NCBI GenBank assembly: GCA_963966185.1
Contig: CAWZYM010000380.1
Coordinates: forward strand, 411,001-475,000
Direction of reading: 5' to 3'
Source: Rhabditoides inermis
Taxonomy: Eukaryota > Nematoda > Chromadorea > Rhabditida > Rhabditidae
DNA: 64,000 nucleotides
The position numbers and the translations under genes are program-made. The notes below the pieces were generated by a model. The model searched no databases. It was not told the origin of the DNA and was given only the letters and a program-made list of their open reading frames with translations. Numbering within the stretch: the stretch's first letter is position 1; the number at the start of each line of letters is the position of its first letter. This document shows, one piece after another, positions 10,622-23,640 of the stretch.

Positions 10622-13600
10622 ATGGATAGCCCTACCGATCTCTCACCCAATGCTCCGCCCCGCGGACACTTTGGAGAGGTGAGACTAACTCAGTAGTTAT
10701 TGAATATGAATGACCCGCCTGTGTGTTGCAGCAGCCGGAGGAGCCTGTGGTGGACGGACAGGGCCTGGCCAGCTCCCTTGGCAGCGTCGACAGCAGCGGA
10801 TTCGAGAAGGTCAGGGGAGGGGGAGGGGGGGAGAGAGTCTTTATATTTATATTTCATTCCAAAGTATGTGCAATGTCTTCAAAAACTTTAGTTGGGACTG
10901 GACTTGTAATTGTTTCGTAAGTATAGTAGAGTGGAGTGGGTTGAACCAACTTATGTTTGTATACTTTGAATCTGTGTGTTCCAAGAATTCATTGGTATTT
11001 GAGTGTATAAAATATATCATTTTTGTGAAACATAAACATATTGGAAATTGAATTGGAAGTGAAGGTGAAACGCAATTGCCATTCGATGACCACATGCAAC
11101 CTTTTACTATTCTTTTTTTCAAATTTACGCACATAGTGAACAATCAGCTGATGGCGAACGCTTCGTTGGCGCTCATCTGACAATTTGACAATCCAGACAA
11201 TGCTTTTGTTGTACTGAATATTGATTATGGTGGTTGCTTAGGTGGACGCCTCTTCGGCCCTCCTGGACGAGTACAGTTCGCAGTTTGCGTCGCAGCTCCA
11301 GCAGTCAGTGTACGGTGCCCTGCCCGACGACCCCGACCAGGGATGGGGAGAGGTGCGTTACATCAAGTTTATATCATCTTTGTGTGCTTATTTTATCTTC
11401 GTTTGTTATTTGATAATTTTTGACGCCAGACGTTCTATGAAGATGTCTTATTTGAGCTCTACACGATTGATCTGGTTGATTTTTTTTTAAAGTTCTCTTC
11501 TCCAGCTTTTGCCGTTTGTATATCTCGAAAAATTATAGACTCGAATTTGCGCATTGAATGTAGAATGAGTGAAACATTTCATATTTTTTCCATAATTTTT
11601 TGGCTTTTCTCTCCGAATCGAAAGTTGGTTGAAAAGGGATGAAAAGGCAACACTTTTCTGGGTTTTGAGTAAGGCGCGAGAGTATTGTGCTCCCCCCCCC
11701 TCCCCCCAGAGAGACTCATGGAACACTCGACGGCAGGTGGTGGTTGGCCACGTTTTTGCCCCTCCACCAAAGCTGGCTGCATCAATTTTTGATATTCCGC
11801 TTTCTGTGTACTCTGGATGGCGGGTTGGATGGCGGGAAAGTGAGGCTATCTGATTACATCCACTGCCGCCGACTGCCCGTTTTGGGAGAAGGCGGAAGGA
11901 GAGAAGGAGGAGGAGAAGGCTTCTCTCTCGAACTCGATTCGTGCTGCGCAGTGGTTGGTTGTGGTTGGATGCGGAGGAATCAGTATGTTTGGTTCGTCTT
12001 CGGTGCCACAAGAGGATCTGCATGACTATTTGGAGAGGTGGGAGGTGAGCAGAACCGTCCCTGTAGTGGTTCCCTTACTCTGCCATCGCGAAGCGTTTTT
12101 GGTTTGATCTCAAGTATTGGGAACGTTTTGTGCTTGTCCTTTTACGATGAGTGGCTAGTGAATCAATCGTTTTGAGATTGTGAAACGACAAAGCGTTTAT
12201 GATGTGTGACGAGTGAGTAAGTGAGTCATATAACGGCATCTTCTCGAGTTTTTGGTCCGCATGATATTTACGACTGATATGATATTGGTGATACTGTGAG
12301 TGATCCGTGATTGTTTGATTCCTGACAAGTTGAGTATGGGCGGTGGTCACAGCAAGAGCTACGATATCGAGAAGGTCAGTTGGTACTGGTAATTGTGTTG
12401 TAGTAGAGTAGTAAATAGCAAAGACGATTCCCCAGAACCTTCTAATTGGTTTGGCGTAACAGCAGCAGTAGCGTATATAGTTTCGCTTGCTTCCTTACTT
12501 TTTTTGGTCCGGCTGAGTTCTGGTCCGGCTGACTTTTTTGCATTGAAGTCTGAGACGGTTGTCGTTGTCGTCTATATTGGCTTGCTTGATTGCTCGTTTC
12601 GGGGCGGTGTTGCTCTGTTTTTGTGCGTTTCGGAGTTTTTTTTTCTCTGCGCTCTCCTATAACCGAGTCGTCTCTCTTTTCACTCTTCTCTCTCACCTCC
12701 TCCTACCGATTGCTGCTGATTTACACTAGCGTTTCCGCTCACTAATTTCAAGTACACAACTCTTCTCACTTCTCCTTCTCTCTCCTCCCCCCCCCTCTCT
12801 CTCTTCTCCTCCTACACCGCAGTTGTTATGTAGTTGTTTAGCAGAAATATGAGTTGTCCATTCTCCATTACTTCTCTTTCAGTTATCTTGTTTATTTTGT
12901 GTAGCGAATGCCTTGGATCCATGATGAAACATAACGTGGAGAGTTTCGATGAAACCTCCGGCTACTAATACATGTAACCCACTAACAGAGTGTGGTTGTG
13001 AATGAGTGTGCATGGCGTGTGTTGTGTACGTGTGGTGGTCGCTTTCAGGTCGAGTCGGAGGCGGATTTCGTGCTCGTTCCTCCCAGTAGCCAGACAGACG
13101 GGAACCTGCTGCACCGACAGCCTACGGGGGCTCTGCGGGGAGAGGCACGCGCGCCCACACAGCTACAGCTACTCCGAAGACAGTCCACCGAGTTCGAGCA
13201 CTGGGTGCGTGATCGTTTTTGTTTGTTTGTACTAACTAAAGCTATTCTCCAAACTATGCATGATTTGGTGATTGGTGTTCTGAGTCATATGGGTGTAATG
13301 AAATAGCAGTGAGCAGAGTGCATGTTTCGATTCACGTGAAAGAGTGGTATAGAGAGAGAGAGAGTAGAGAGAGAGATTGCGATTGTGTGTGTGTTTGTCG
13401 TTTCGGTGGCGTTCTTTTGGTGTGCAGTCTGCATGTGCAAGTCGAGAGTTTGAGTTCGTTTGTGTCGTTGCTCTTTGATCTGGCGATCTGACACTTGATG
13501 GATTGATTGAAAATTTGATCTACCTATCCGATGACCGATCTGCGCTTGTCCATGTCAATTATTGCCAATTCGTTGCCCATCTTGTTTCCAGTCTCATAGT

Positions 13601-13962
13601 CTGTTCAAACACTTCTCTGTGAGTGGATTGATTCATTGCGTGGATGCGTGCTAGATGAATCATGTTCGCATGTCCACCCATTTCGACAGTTTCAAATTAC
13701 GAGGCGATTTAAGTTTTAGGATCTGCAAACCGTTCTTTTGAAATATGGTTTATGACTTGATCCTAGATTTATGATATAAGAGAATGATCTTCTCTAACTT
13801 GACTATGAACGTTGTGTGCACTTGATTTATAGTCATAGCGGGTGAGAGTGATTTTGAATTTTGGCGCGCGCCATTGGGCCAGTAGTCTGAATTGGCCAGT
13901 GTTAGAGAGAGGCGTGGCTGTGTGGAGTGTTGCCTCTGTCTCTGCACAGTTGCAAATAGAGA

Positions 13963-13999
<37 letters not shown>

Positions 14000-16900
14000 T
14001 GCATAATAAGTTGTCGTGGACGCTGACCACACGGTTTCCCAGCTATCCTGCGTCGATACTTGCACTTACTCTCTCTCTCTCTTTTTCGATATCTTTCGTG
14101 TATCGTGTATGTATTGTGTTCTTACATTCGGTCATCATGTACTGATCAGTTGAAGCATGTAAGGAATCTATGTCACTTTTAGTTGAAAATGAATCATGAG
14201 ATAATCTGCGCGTTAGAGGCGGTTCTCAGTCATCGAGTTGTGTCTCATTTTTTTCGTAGCGTTGTCAGTGATGGTTACCCACACATTCATTTACTGTGTC
14301 TACATGGAAATAATTTTTAGTAGCACGCAGTGAGTGAGAATGAAACAACATTTCCCTCCGTCTGTCCTCTCTGTTTTCCCCTTCCCCATTTTCGTATTCC
14401 GCCTATAAAGGCAGTAGCTAGAGCCATAGGCTGTTATTGACCATGTCTATCTGCTGTGTGTATGTGCTTTTTCTGCGCCCATGTTGCAGTTTCCTCTGTG
14501 TCCCTTCTTCAGCTATTCTCGTCGTCCTATAGAGACGACCGCTAATTAGATTGTTGCTGGCCGCACATTTTGGGAAAATTGTTGCTTTCGAGAATTAGAA
14601 GTGAATGCGAGCGGCGGCTGTGGGGCCTCGGAGAATGAGAGAGGCGAATAATCGATGCTTCATTTCCGACATTGCGCTTCTGCCTCTCGAAGAGAGTGTT
14701 GTGTATCTTTCTAATTCAATGTTGCTCGCGCCGCTGTCGTGTTTCTATTTTCTTTTCTTCTGCGAAACTAATGCTAGTAGTGGAAATGTTCATTCTGCAA
14801 TTGCATTGCTGCCGCGTTTTGTAGTGTCAAATATGAGAAGTGCGTGAGTGGGAAATGGATTTGCTATAAGAACTGGTCAGGTGTCGAAATGTAGCGAGAG
14901 AGGAGTGTGACGTTCGCCTATAATTTTCTTCCTTTCGCAAAGCTGTCGTGTAACTTTACGTGTACATATTTCGAAATAACTCGATCGCATTTATAGTTGA
15001 ATTCTGTGATTGTCAATTTTCATTTCGTATGCATAAGATTTTCCATCCTTCGGTTTACTGCATTCTTTCTAGTGTTACTTGCGCTTACTCACATAGGTTA
15101 TTTCTATGCTCATTTTTTTCGTTGACCCTTTTATTATGAATTCTCTGCGATGAGTCTGGCACCTTTATCAAAAGACAAACATTGAATCAAAGTTTCATAG
15201 CACCTATGATAATTTTGGTTTGTTCGCAATGATGGGCTATGTGAATCACTTTATGTCAGTGTGTCACTCTCACACAAAGGGCGTACGAGCAGAATTTTAA
15301 CGTCGCATCCATAGACGGCTCACGAGACAGCCAGTCAGTCAGCCTAGCTTTTGACAATAGTTGGTTGACATTCCTGTCTGACTACTCGGAGCGAGTTGCA
15401 CTATGGGCCTATTCACTCGCAAGAAGCGCAACAGTCTGGTCACTGCCCCCTTTACTCCCGTAGAGAGGCTCTTTGACGGCATTGAACCCAGCGATCTTCC
15501 CATGCTTAAGGTCATTCTTCTTTTTATGTCTTGACTTCTTGTTATTCTACTCTTGTTACTATTAGTATTCGTCTTGGTGCTAATGATTGATTGATTACCA
15601 ATTCCTTTTCAGCGTCGCGGTGAGATGGACTCGCCGGCGCACCCTGTCGACTCTCTCGAGAAGAGCTATGGTGACGTGGAGGTGCCCTTCAACCAGACGG
15701 GTGGGCTTTTAAAATAATATAATCTTATTTGCATGTAGAAGTAGCGGCTAGATCTAGAGGAGTTACATTAATAATGTATTGTTTCAAAATTGGATATGAA
15801 TTGTCTGAAACATAAATTGGACGGGAACTGAACTGGCGTTTACCCTTTTTGCCTATGTCATGGTATCATGCTTACGCAAACTGGCTGATGTCCCCAAGCC
15901 TCGTCCACGCCGATGCCCACATTCAAACAATACATTATGTAATTATTGATTGTCGAATACAATGGATGCCTTTCAGTGGACTCCGTGAAGGACGCGGCCG
16001 CACAGGCACAGCCGGCTGTCGCAGATCTGCTCGGAGGGTTCGCCGACAAGACAGACGATGTCAAGGGTGAGTGGGGTTTGATCATTCTGGATGTGGTGTT
16101 TTGTATGTCCATTCAACTCGGTCAGTGGTTTCCGTAGACAGTGTCAGAGGTGGGCGTCGAAAGAAGGTAGTGAGAGTGAGGGAAGCCGGTGTGATCGTAC
16201 ATGTGTAGACGACCTGCTGGATGCTGGCCACGCGGCCGGGGACTCGCTGGCCGCCTTGGAGGAGAAGGCAGTCGATGTGGCCGACGAGGCGACCCACAAC
16301 AAGGACGATGTGCTGGAGAAGGTAGGCACACACAAGTAGTTATAGTAGTTATAGTTGTTGAAGTAGTTGAAGTAGTTGAGGCTCTGCATGCCGGCTGTGG
16401 GTGACAGTTGTTGAGACAGCTCGGCATCGAATGAAACACCTTGATCGTTTTGCTTGTAGGCGTCGGACATGACCGAGTCTGCCCTGCACTCGTTCGGAGG
16501 AGCTGCTCACGCGGTCGAAGAGAAGGTGGGTGAGGGAAGAGGAGAGAGAAGAGGGAAGGAGAGTGAGAGACTTTTAACTCTGAGAGACTGGTATACCGTC
16601 TGGTATACTCTGTTTCAGGCTGCTGCGGTGAAGGACGACGTATCCGCAGCTGTCCACGACGCTGGCGAGAAGCTGGAGGAGAAGGTGAGAGGAGAGGGTG
16701 TAAGGGAGGCAAAGGTGTGAGGTGTGAAGACTTGTGAGGTGTGAAGACTGCTGACCTTGACCAATTTTTGTGATGCCAGTTTGTTCTGAATCTAGCTTTT
16801 CGAATGAAATTATTCGTCTGCTGACATTACACGAATTTTTTGAAACTGATGTTGTATAGTAGTAGCCTTGCGTGTTTGAGGCATCTGATGTGAAGGAGGA

Positions 16901-17772
16901 AGTGGCGGCGGCGGCGCACGACGCTGGAGAGAAGGCTGACCACAAGGTGGGCACGGATATCACATACATTTTGACATTATGACGTTTCTATGTTTAATGT
17001 TCGTATGACTTTTGTTTGAGTAATTTTGGTAGTAATTCAGTTATAGCAATTAGCAATATCAATATTCAGGCCGACGACTTCTTTGGAGCAGACAAGGAAG
17101 AGTCCAAGCCGGTCGTCGAGGATATCGATGACAAGGTGAGATAAGATTATTAGAGAGGGCGCGCAGCGCCCTCTCTTTTGGCTTAGGATAGGGCTCGCGC
17201 CAGAATTTTCAAGAAGCTATATCCAAAAATCATGTTAGCAGGAATGTGAACTCATTCAATTCATGTTAGTTAGATTCGCACGGGTCCGTAGGCCAGATCA
17301 CTAATTGATGGCATCTTTGTATCTTTTCTCCGAAAGAAGTTATGAGCGATCTCGCGCACCCATGAGGTGAGAGGCCAGCGTGTGGGTGGGTGGGTGGGTG
17401 GGTGTCGTGTCCGGTAACGCTGACTCTCTGCCGAAAGCGTACTCTCTCGGCGTTTTCTGCCCGTGTTCTCCAACTCGCACTTTGAGTGTAGTTCGCCCCG
17501 CCGCCGCCAGCGTCTAATTCGCGCCGGGTTTGCGTTGTTTTGGGTCCGCCAACTATAGCCAGGAGAAAGAGCGCAGTAGGCGCGACTCCGAACGGTAGTG
17601 AGAAAATATGTGGGGAAAACGTTTTTGTGAAACGTAACGGCGATCCGAAACGTAACGAGTGATCTGTGGTTCAGGAGAGTAAGAAGAGAGAGAACGGCCG
17701 AGAGTGTGTGTTAGTATTTGTAAACGTTGATAGAAGAGCAGAAAATATAAAGAGACAGTGAGAGAAGGGCAG

Positions 17773-17814
<42 letters not shown>

Positions 17815-18127
17815 AACAGTGAAAGAGAGAGAAGGGACGAAGAGAAGGAGATAACACAGTGAGTGAGAGATAGTAGTTTTTTGATAAAATCCATATGAAT
17901 AGTCATAATTCAGCACATATTCAAAATTTCTATGAAATTCAACAAAAGCACATATATTATCTGTTAAAAAGTACTTGCGTAAAGATATTAAGTTTGTCTT
18001 GACCCAATTCAACAAAAGCGCATGCATAAAACGTTTACAAATACTAACACAAACCTGCGCATAACGGACAGTGGACACTAACAGATGAAATATAACAATA
18101 CAAATGAATAACGTCATACGTCCATAT

Positions 18128-18194
<67 letters not shown>

Positions 18195-19966
18195 AGAGAG
18201 GCGCAGGTTTGTGTTAGTATTTGTAAACGTTTTATGCATGCGCTTTTGTTGAATTGGGTCAAGACAAACTTAATATCTTTACGCAAGTACTTTTTAACAG
18301 ATAATCGATTATTAAAATGATTCAAAGTGATGTAAGGTTTTATCAAAGTGTTTTTTACAAGAACATGTTTATAGGCGCTGTGAGTGCTGCAACATGATTA
18401 GAAACGAGATCAAATGGGATGAATTTAAGCGTGTGTGCGAGTGTTATCTAGTAGGGGGTGCCTGCGGGAGCGTCTACTTGCGAACAGAGCGCAGGTTCTT
18501 TCCCTCGTTGTCGGAGTAGATCATGTCGATGGTGGCCTTGTCGTTAATAGTCACGTGCTTGGACTTGTTCATCTCCTTGGTCAGGATTCCGCCCTTAGAC
18601 TGAAGCGAGATACGGTAGGGGAGTATACTGTAATCTACAGTACCTGAGGCTTGGTCTCCATCTGGCGCTTCCTCTCCCTGGCGAGGATGTTGCGCACGTC
18701 TGAGTTCATCTGTACGGAGGGCGGCTGTGCGACCTGCGTGGTGAGGGCCTGGTTGGTCCAGTGCTTGGTCTCCATCGTCTCGGGCCGCTCGATGACCGAA
18801 GTGGCATGCCCGCGTGCCTGCAGCGCCTTGAGCAGCAAGTCGCGCGCCACGTCCTTGTCCGTCACCGGCGTGCCGTCGATGTCGATGATGTGGTCTCCGA
18901 CGACGAACACGGAAGACGCCAGGGTGCCGGGGTCGGCACGCGACACGAGCACTCTGTTCTGGTAGTGCTTGATGCCCAGACCGAGCTTCGGACCGCCTGC
19001 CTTCCACTCGATCTTCACCAGCTGCAACAGGGGAGGTAGGAGTACGGTGACTAGGTATACGGTATTCTACCGTACCGAGTAGGCGAAGCCGTCGCGACGC
19101 TGAATGAGCTTGGCGCGGTCGGCGGGAATGTGCATGCGCGACTCCAACTCCGCCACCTTCTTCTCATCGCTGAAGGGTACGATAGTCTGTGAAGGGTTAC
19201 GGTAGACCACAGTACCGAATGATGGAGAGGCGGGCGCAGGGCGGCGCAAAGCGCAGAAGCTTGAAGAAGTGATTAGAGTTGAGGATCGGCGTGTCGTTGA
19301 TCTTGACAATCTGGTCTCCGACCTGGAAGAGGGAAATCCGTAGAGAACGCTTTGTTCACGGCAGCATGGCAACCGAGGTTACGAAGGAGGGAGGGGCGGA
19401 CCTTGATCTTTCCGTCGGCGAGTGTGCCCGCCTGGACCTTGATGACGACGAGCTTGTCGTTGGGGGTGGCCCCCAGCGGCTCGTCCTCCTCCATTGGGAT
19501 CTCCACCACGAACTCTTTGTTCTGCCCGTCCGCCATGGCTGCAAGCAGGCACGGGGTGAGGGACGGAGGGGTAGGAGGTGGAAGGTAAGGATCACCTGTT
19601 GAGCGAGTAGGTGAGTGTGTGGCCAGGCATGCGCGCCGGCCTCCTTTTATTCGGCTCGCCGCTTGCCCTTTTGGAAGGCAACGCGAATGCGCAATGCGAA
19701 TTCGGCAGTCCAAGTGTGAACAGGGAATTAGGGAGATGAGAGGAGCGAAGAGTTTGATGTTGGTGGTAGGGAAATGGGCTGCGTGTACTCTGGTCGATTA
19801 TTGATATATTGATGTAACTCGGACTCGCACAAATCGAACACTGATTGAATATCGATTGATTATCGATTATTGGTTGCAGGTGGACAACCTGCACAACGAG
19901 GTGGACGCGCTCTTCGCCAAGATGGATGACGACAAGGTGAGCTCCAGTCCATCGGACGCTATCTCC

Positions 19967-20017
<51 letters not shown>

Positions 20018-23000
20018 AGAGAGAGAGAGGGAGAGAGAGGGGGGAGGGAGTGAGAGAGAAGGGAGAGATAGAGGAGGGATGGTGTGGCTTGCAGGTGTCG
20101 GAGCCTGTTGTCGAGGAGGCGGCCTCGCATCCGGAGCAGCAGCCCGCGCACGTGTCGCCCGGAGGAGACAGCGGTGGGTGCATGCATATAGAATACCTTT
20201 GCCAATAATGGGATGAGCGACACGTGATCAAGTTCAAATCATCATCAAATTATTTTTTTTCCGGAATCGCATTTGATCAACATAGGCGCATAAGGAATTG
20301 CTGGTTTGCAGGCCGGGACCAGGTGGGTCGTCTGTTGGGAGACGACTCTGAGGAGGAGAGCGGACCGGACTTCGGCCGGCAGACCCCCGATGAGACCACC
20401 TTCGACAGGGACGGACCCCTCACCATCCCAGAAGTGAGCAGGGCTAGTCCTGTACCATGCATCACTCACATTCTATCGTGATGCATTGGTGGATTGTTTT
20501 TGATGGTTAGGCATTGTAGATATAGAGAGTAGAGTGAACGGAGTAATGAGAAGGGAAGGAGACGATGGGTTGACGTGTTGTGATTCAGAAGGACGAGGAG
20601 GACCAGCTGGTCGACGACTTTGCCGCCATCCCCCCGCAGCCCATCCATGTGTAGGTCCAGCCTTGTGTTCGGGTAGATTGTTTTAGTTGATAGATTCGCT
20701 CAGGAATCAGTAGATAGTATTAGCAAAGGTGTTACAGTAATGTTATAGTGGAGTAATGTTTCTTATTTTATATTTTCAGTTTATATTTTTTTTATATATT
20801 TTCATCGAGTTCGAGACTTCGAGAATTAGAAGACCTATACATGTTGGTGTGACAAGTGGATCGTGGAACTTAGTTTTCATGGTTTATGAGAAACGATCTA
20901 TATATGAAGTAACTTCAACACTCATTGACAACTCTTGATCTCTTGTGCACTGGTAATGGTGGCTCTCTGGTTCAGTGGCAGTGGGTTCGGGACGGAGCCG
21001 CGTCCGCCGACGCCGCCGGCCCCGCACGAAGAGTTCGCGGAGGAGGGGGAGGGGGAGAAGAAGCCCAGCAGGGTCGACCTCGGACCCGCGCCCCCACACG
21101 AACACGGTGCGTGGAGGGAGAGAGGGGGGGGGGGAGGGATGGAGGGAGGAGGGGGATGTATCGTGTAGAGCTTGTGTAGCTTGTCATGTATAACTTGTGG
21201 TGCAGACAGGATTGCGGTTCTAATTGCAATTGCTAGCAAGTTGCGCGTAAGTTGCATATTTGTGTACGATTTAAAATCTGCGGTTTGCTGTGGGTTTAGG
21301 TATCAGCTATCACTGGCTCCTGTACTTGTTTTGAACTGATTAATCAATAATTGTGTGCAACGGTTTCTTGTTCCAGCCTCTTCTGCATCCTCTCCGCACT
21401 CGATCCTGAAGCACAAGAGCAGCAGCGGCAAGGGAGCGTGGTGCGACTTTAAGACGGTCGACCCGCGAGGTGAGAGAGAGGGAGAGAGAGAGAGAGGAGG
21501 AGGAGGGAGAGAGAGGGGAGGTAAGAAGGAGAAAGAGAGATGAGATGGAGAGAGATTTGGTGTATAGTATAGGAATTGGCCACTACACATTCTCGCTGTC
21601 CCGCAAAATGCTATCATCTCGCGCCCTCCTCCGCCTCCTCGGGGACAATTGGAGGACGAGAGCAGAGAGAAGCGAGGGTCGTTTCTCTGTTTATGCTAAT
21701 GAGGTGGCAGAGACGCAGAGTGGGGGGGGGGTGGTATTGTTGCTAGAGGATCGATGCCGGGAAGGGATGAACGACGACGACTGACTGATGATGCTACGAA
21801 ATGTAATTGTCGCCCTTTCCCGGTTAGAGCGCAGACTACGAGAGTCACCTGCCAGATGTGGACATGCGATCAGTAATCAGTATGTTAATGAGGGTTAATG
21901 GGGCATAAGCGCGCGCGAAGAATGCGTTTCTCAGGTAACGGCAAATCGGACCATTTAGTGGGTATATAGGGGATGTGATGTATGAATAGATAGATGTATG
22001 GTGGAGAGGACGTTGATTGATAAGGTATGGGTTTACGTCACATTTATCACGTTGCTCGATCTACACATGGGTGGCTGGTCGTTACTCGCTACTCGCTCTC
22101 TCCGCGTTGTCCGTGTCTCGTTCTCTCTGGATCTCCGTGTCTTCCCTTTTCGGCATGGCATGTCCATTCGCTCTCTTCTCATCTTGGCCTTTGAAATATC
22201 GACGACAGAGTTGTCATTGTCTCTCTCTCTCGCCCCTTCCCTCGCATCGTTGCGGTTTCGCAGTTTCGAAGGAGGCGTGGCCTTCTGGATTCTGCTGCTG
22301 CTTCTGTTGCCCCGAGACGATGTTGGCTGTGTGCCAGGGGAAGTGTCTCTGTATGTCTGCTTCCTATTATGTGGCGCGGGGCGCGTGACCCCGCAGGGTG
22401 GGAGGGGATATGCTGCTGCCAGCGGTCTCTGGCCACCCATCTGGCATCGCCAACCTAAGCAAGGATCGATATGAGTCAGAGAGAAGGGGAGATGTTGCGG
22501 GAGAGCTATATCGGTCTCGGGTCTCCCGCGCGGCTATTGTCGGCAGAGCAAGGGATGGGTGGTCCTACTCTCTCCTCTTACTGCAGTAGCCTGGCTGAGT
22601 GACCAGTCTGTCGGCGCCATGTGTATTATGCACATGCTATCATATTCAGTTTCACACATCTCGTGTACTCTCACTCTACACCCCGGAGATTGTGGGGGGA
22701 TTCCGGTTATTGATTCTGTGAGTGTTGCCCCTCTCTCTTTATGTATGGACTATGTTACTCTCACATTGTGGGTGTCTATATTTGTGACTGGCGTTGTGTG
22801 AGGGGAGAAAGTGACTGTCCCTCTCCTCTCCTCGTCTCTCCTTCACACAGTGGCCGAATTTCAAATGGCGCGCCCTTTCCGCTTGTGTGCGCTCTGTTTT
22901 TGGTTTTTGGCGCGAGAATGGTGCGGGTCTCCTCTGTGAATGGGAATGCGTGCCGCGCGAGTGGGAGAGTAATTTTTTTTCGATTGCTCTCTCTGTGTTG

Positions 23001-23589
23001 CGGTTGCAACGAGCGGTTTTCCGTTGCCTCACTCTTATACTCTTTGAATATTCATATTCGTTCCATTGATTGATCGCTGCCGTTTCGCAACCGGTGACCG
23101 GTGACCCTTATCAGTTTCCGGTCGCTTATCAGTGTTGTTTGCGTTCCTCGCTTGTTGGTTCGACCGAGTGAGCCAGTTTGTGTTGATTCGATCACCAGCT
23201 TACAACAGTGTGTTCGAGTGCTCTTTGTTGACGAGTTTCGCCTGCGCATCACTCATCTTTACTATCGAAGAGTGATAGCCGTTGTAAGTAGGAATAATCG
23301 CATGTTTTATTTGTGACCAAGAGAAGGCTACTCACGCGCATTTCGTTCTTACTCATGTGCGAAACATTCGGTTTCGCAATGCGGAGTGGCGCGAGAGAAT
23401 AGCATTTGTGCATTTCGACTGCTGTGCCGTACTGGTAATTGTATTGAGTACATCTCTCCTTGTGCCTTGTCTTTTTTCGCTTCAATGGAACTGCGCGATC
23501 TTTGCTCCCACTGCGCATTTATTGTGTTGGGAGAACATCTTCCGTGCAGATGCGCTCTTTTGTGGTAAGATGAGAGAGCTTCTTGCGAT

Positions 23590-23640
<51 letters not shown>

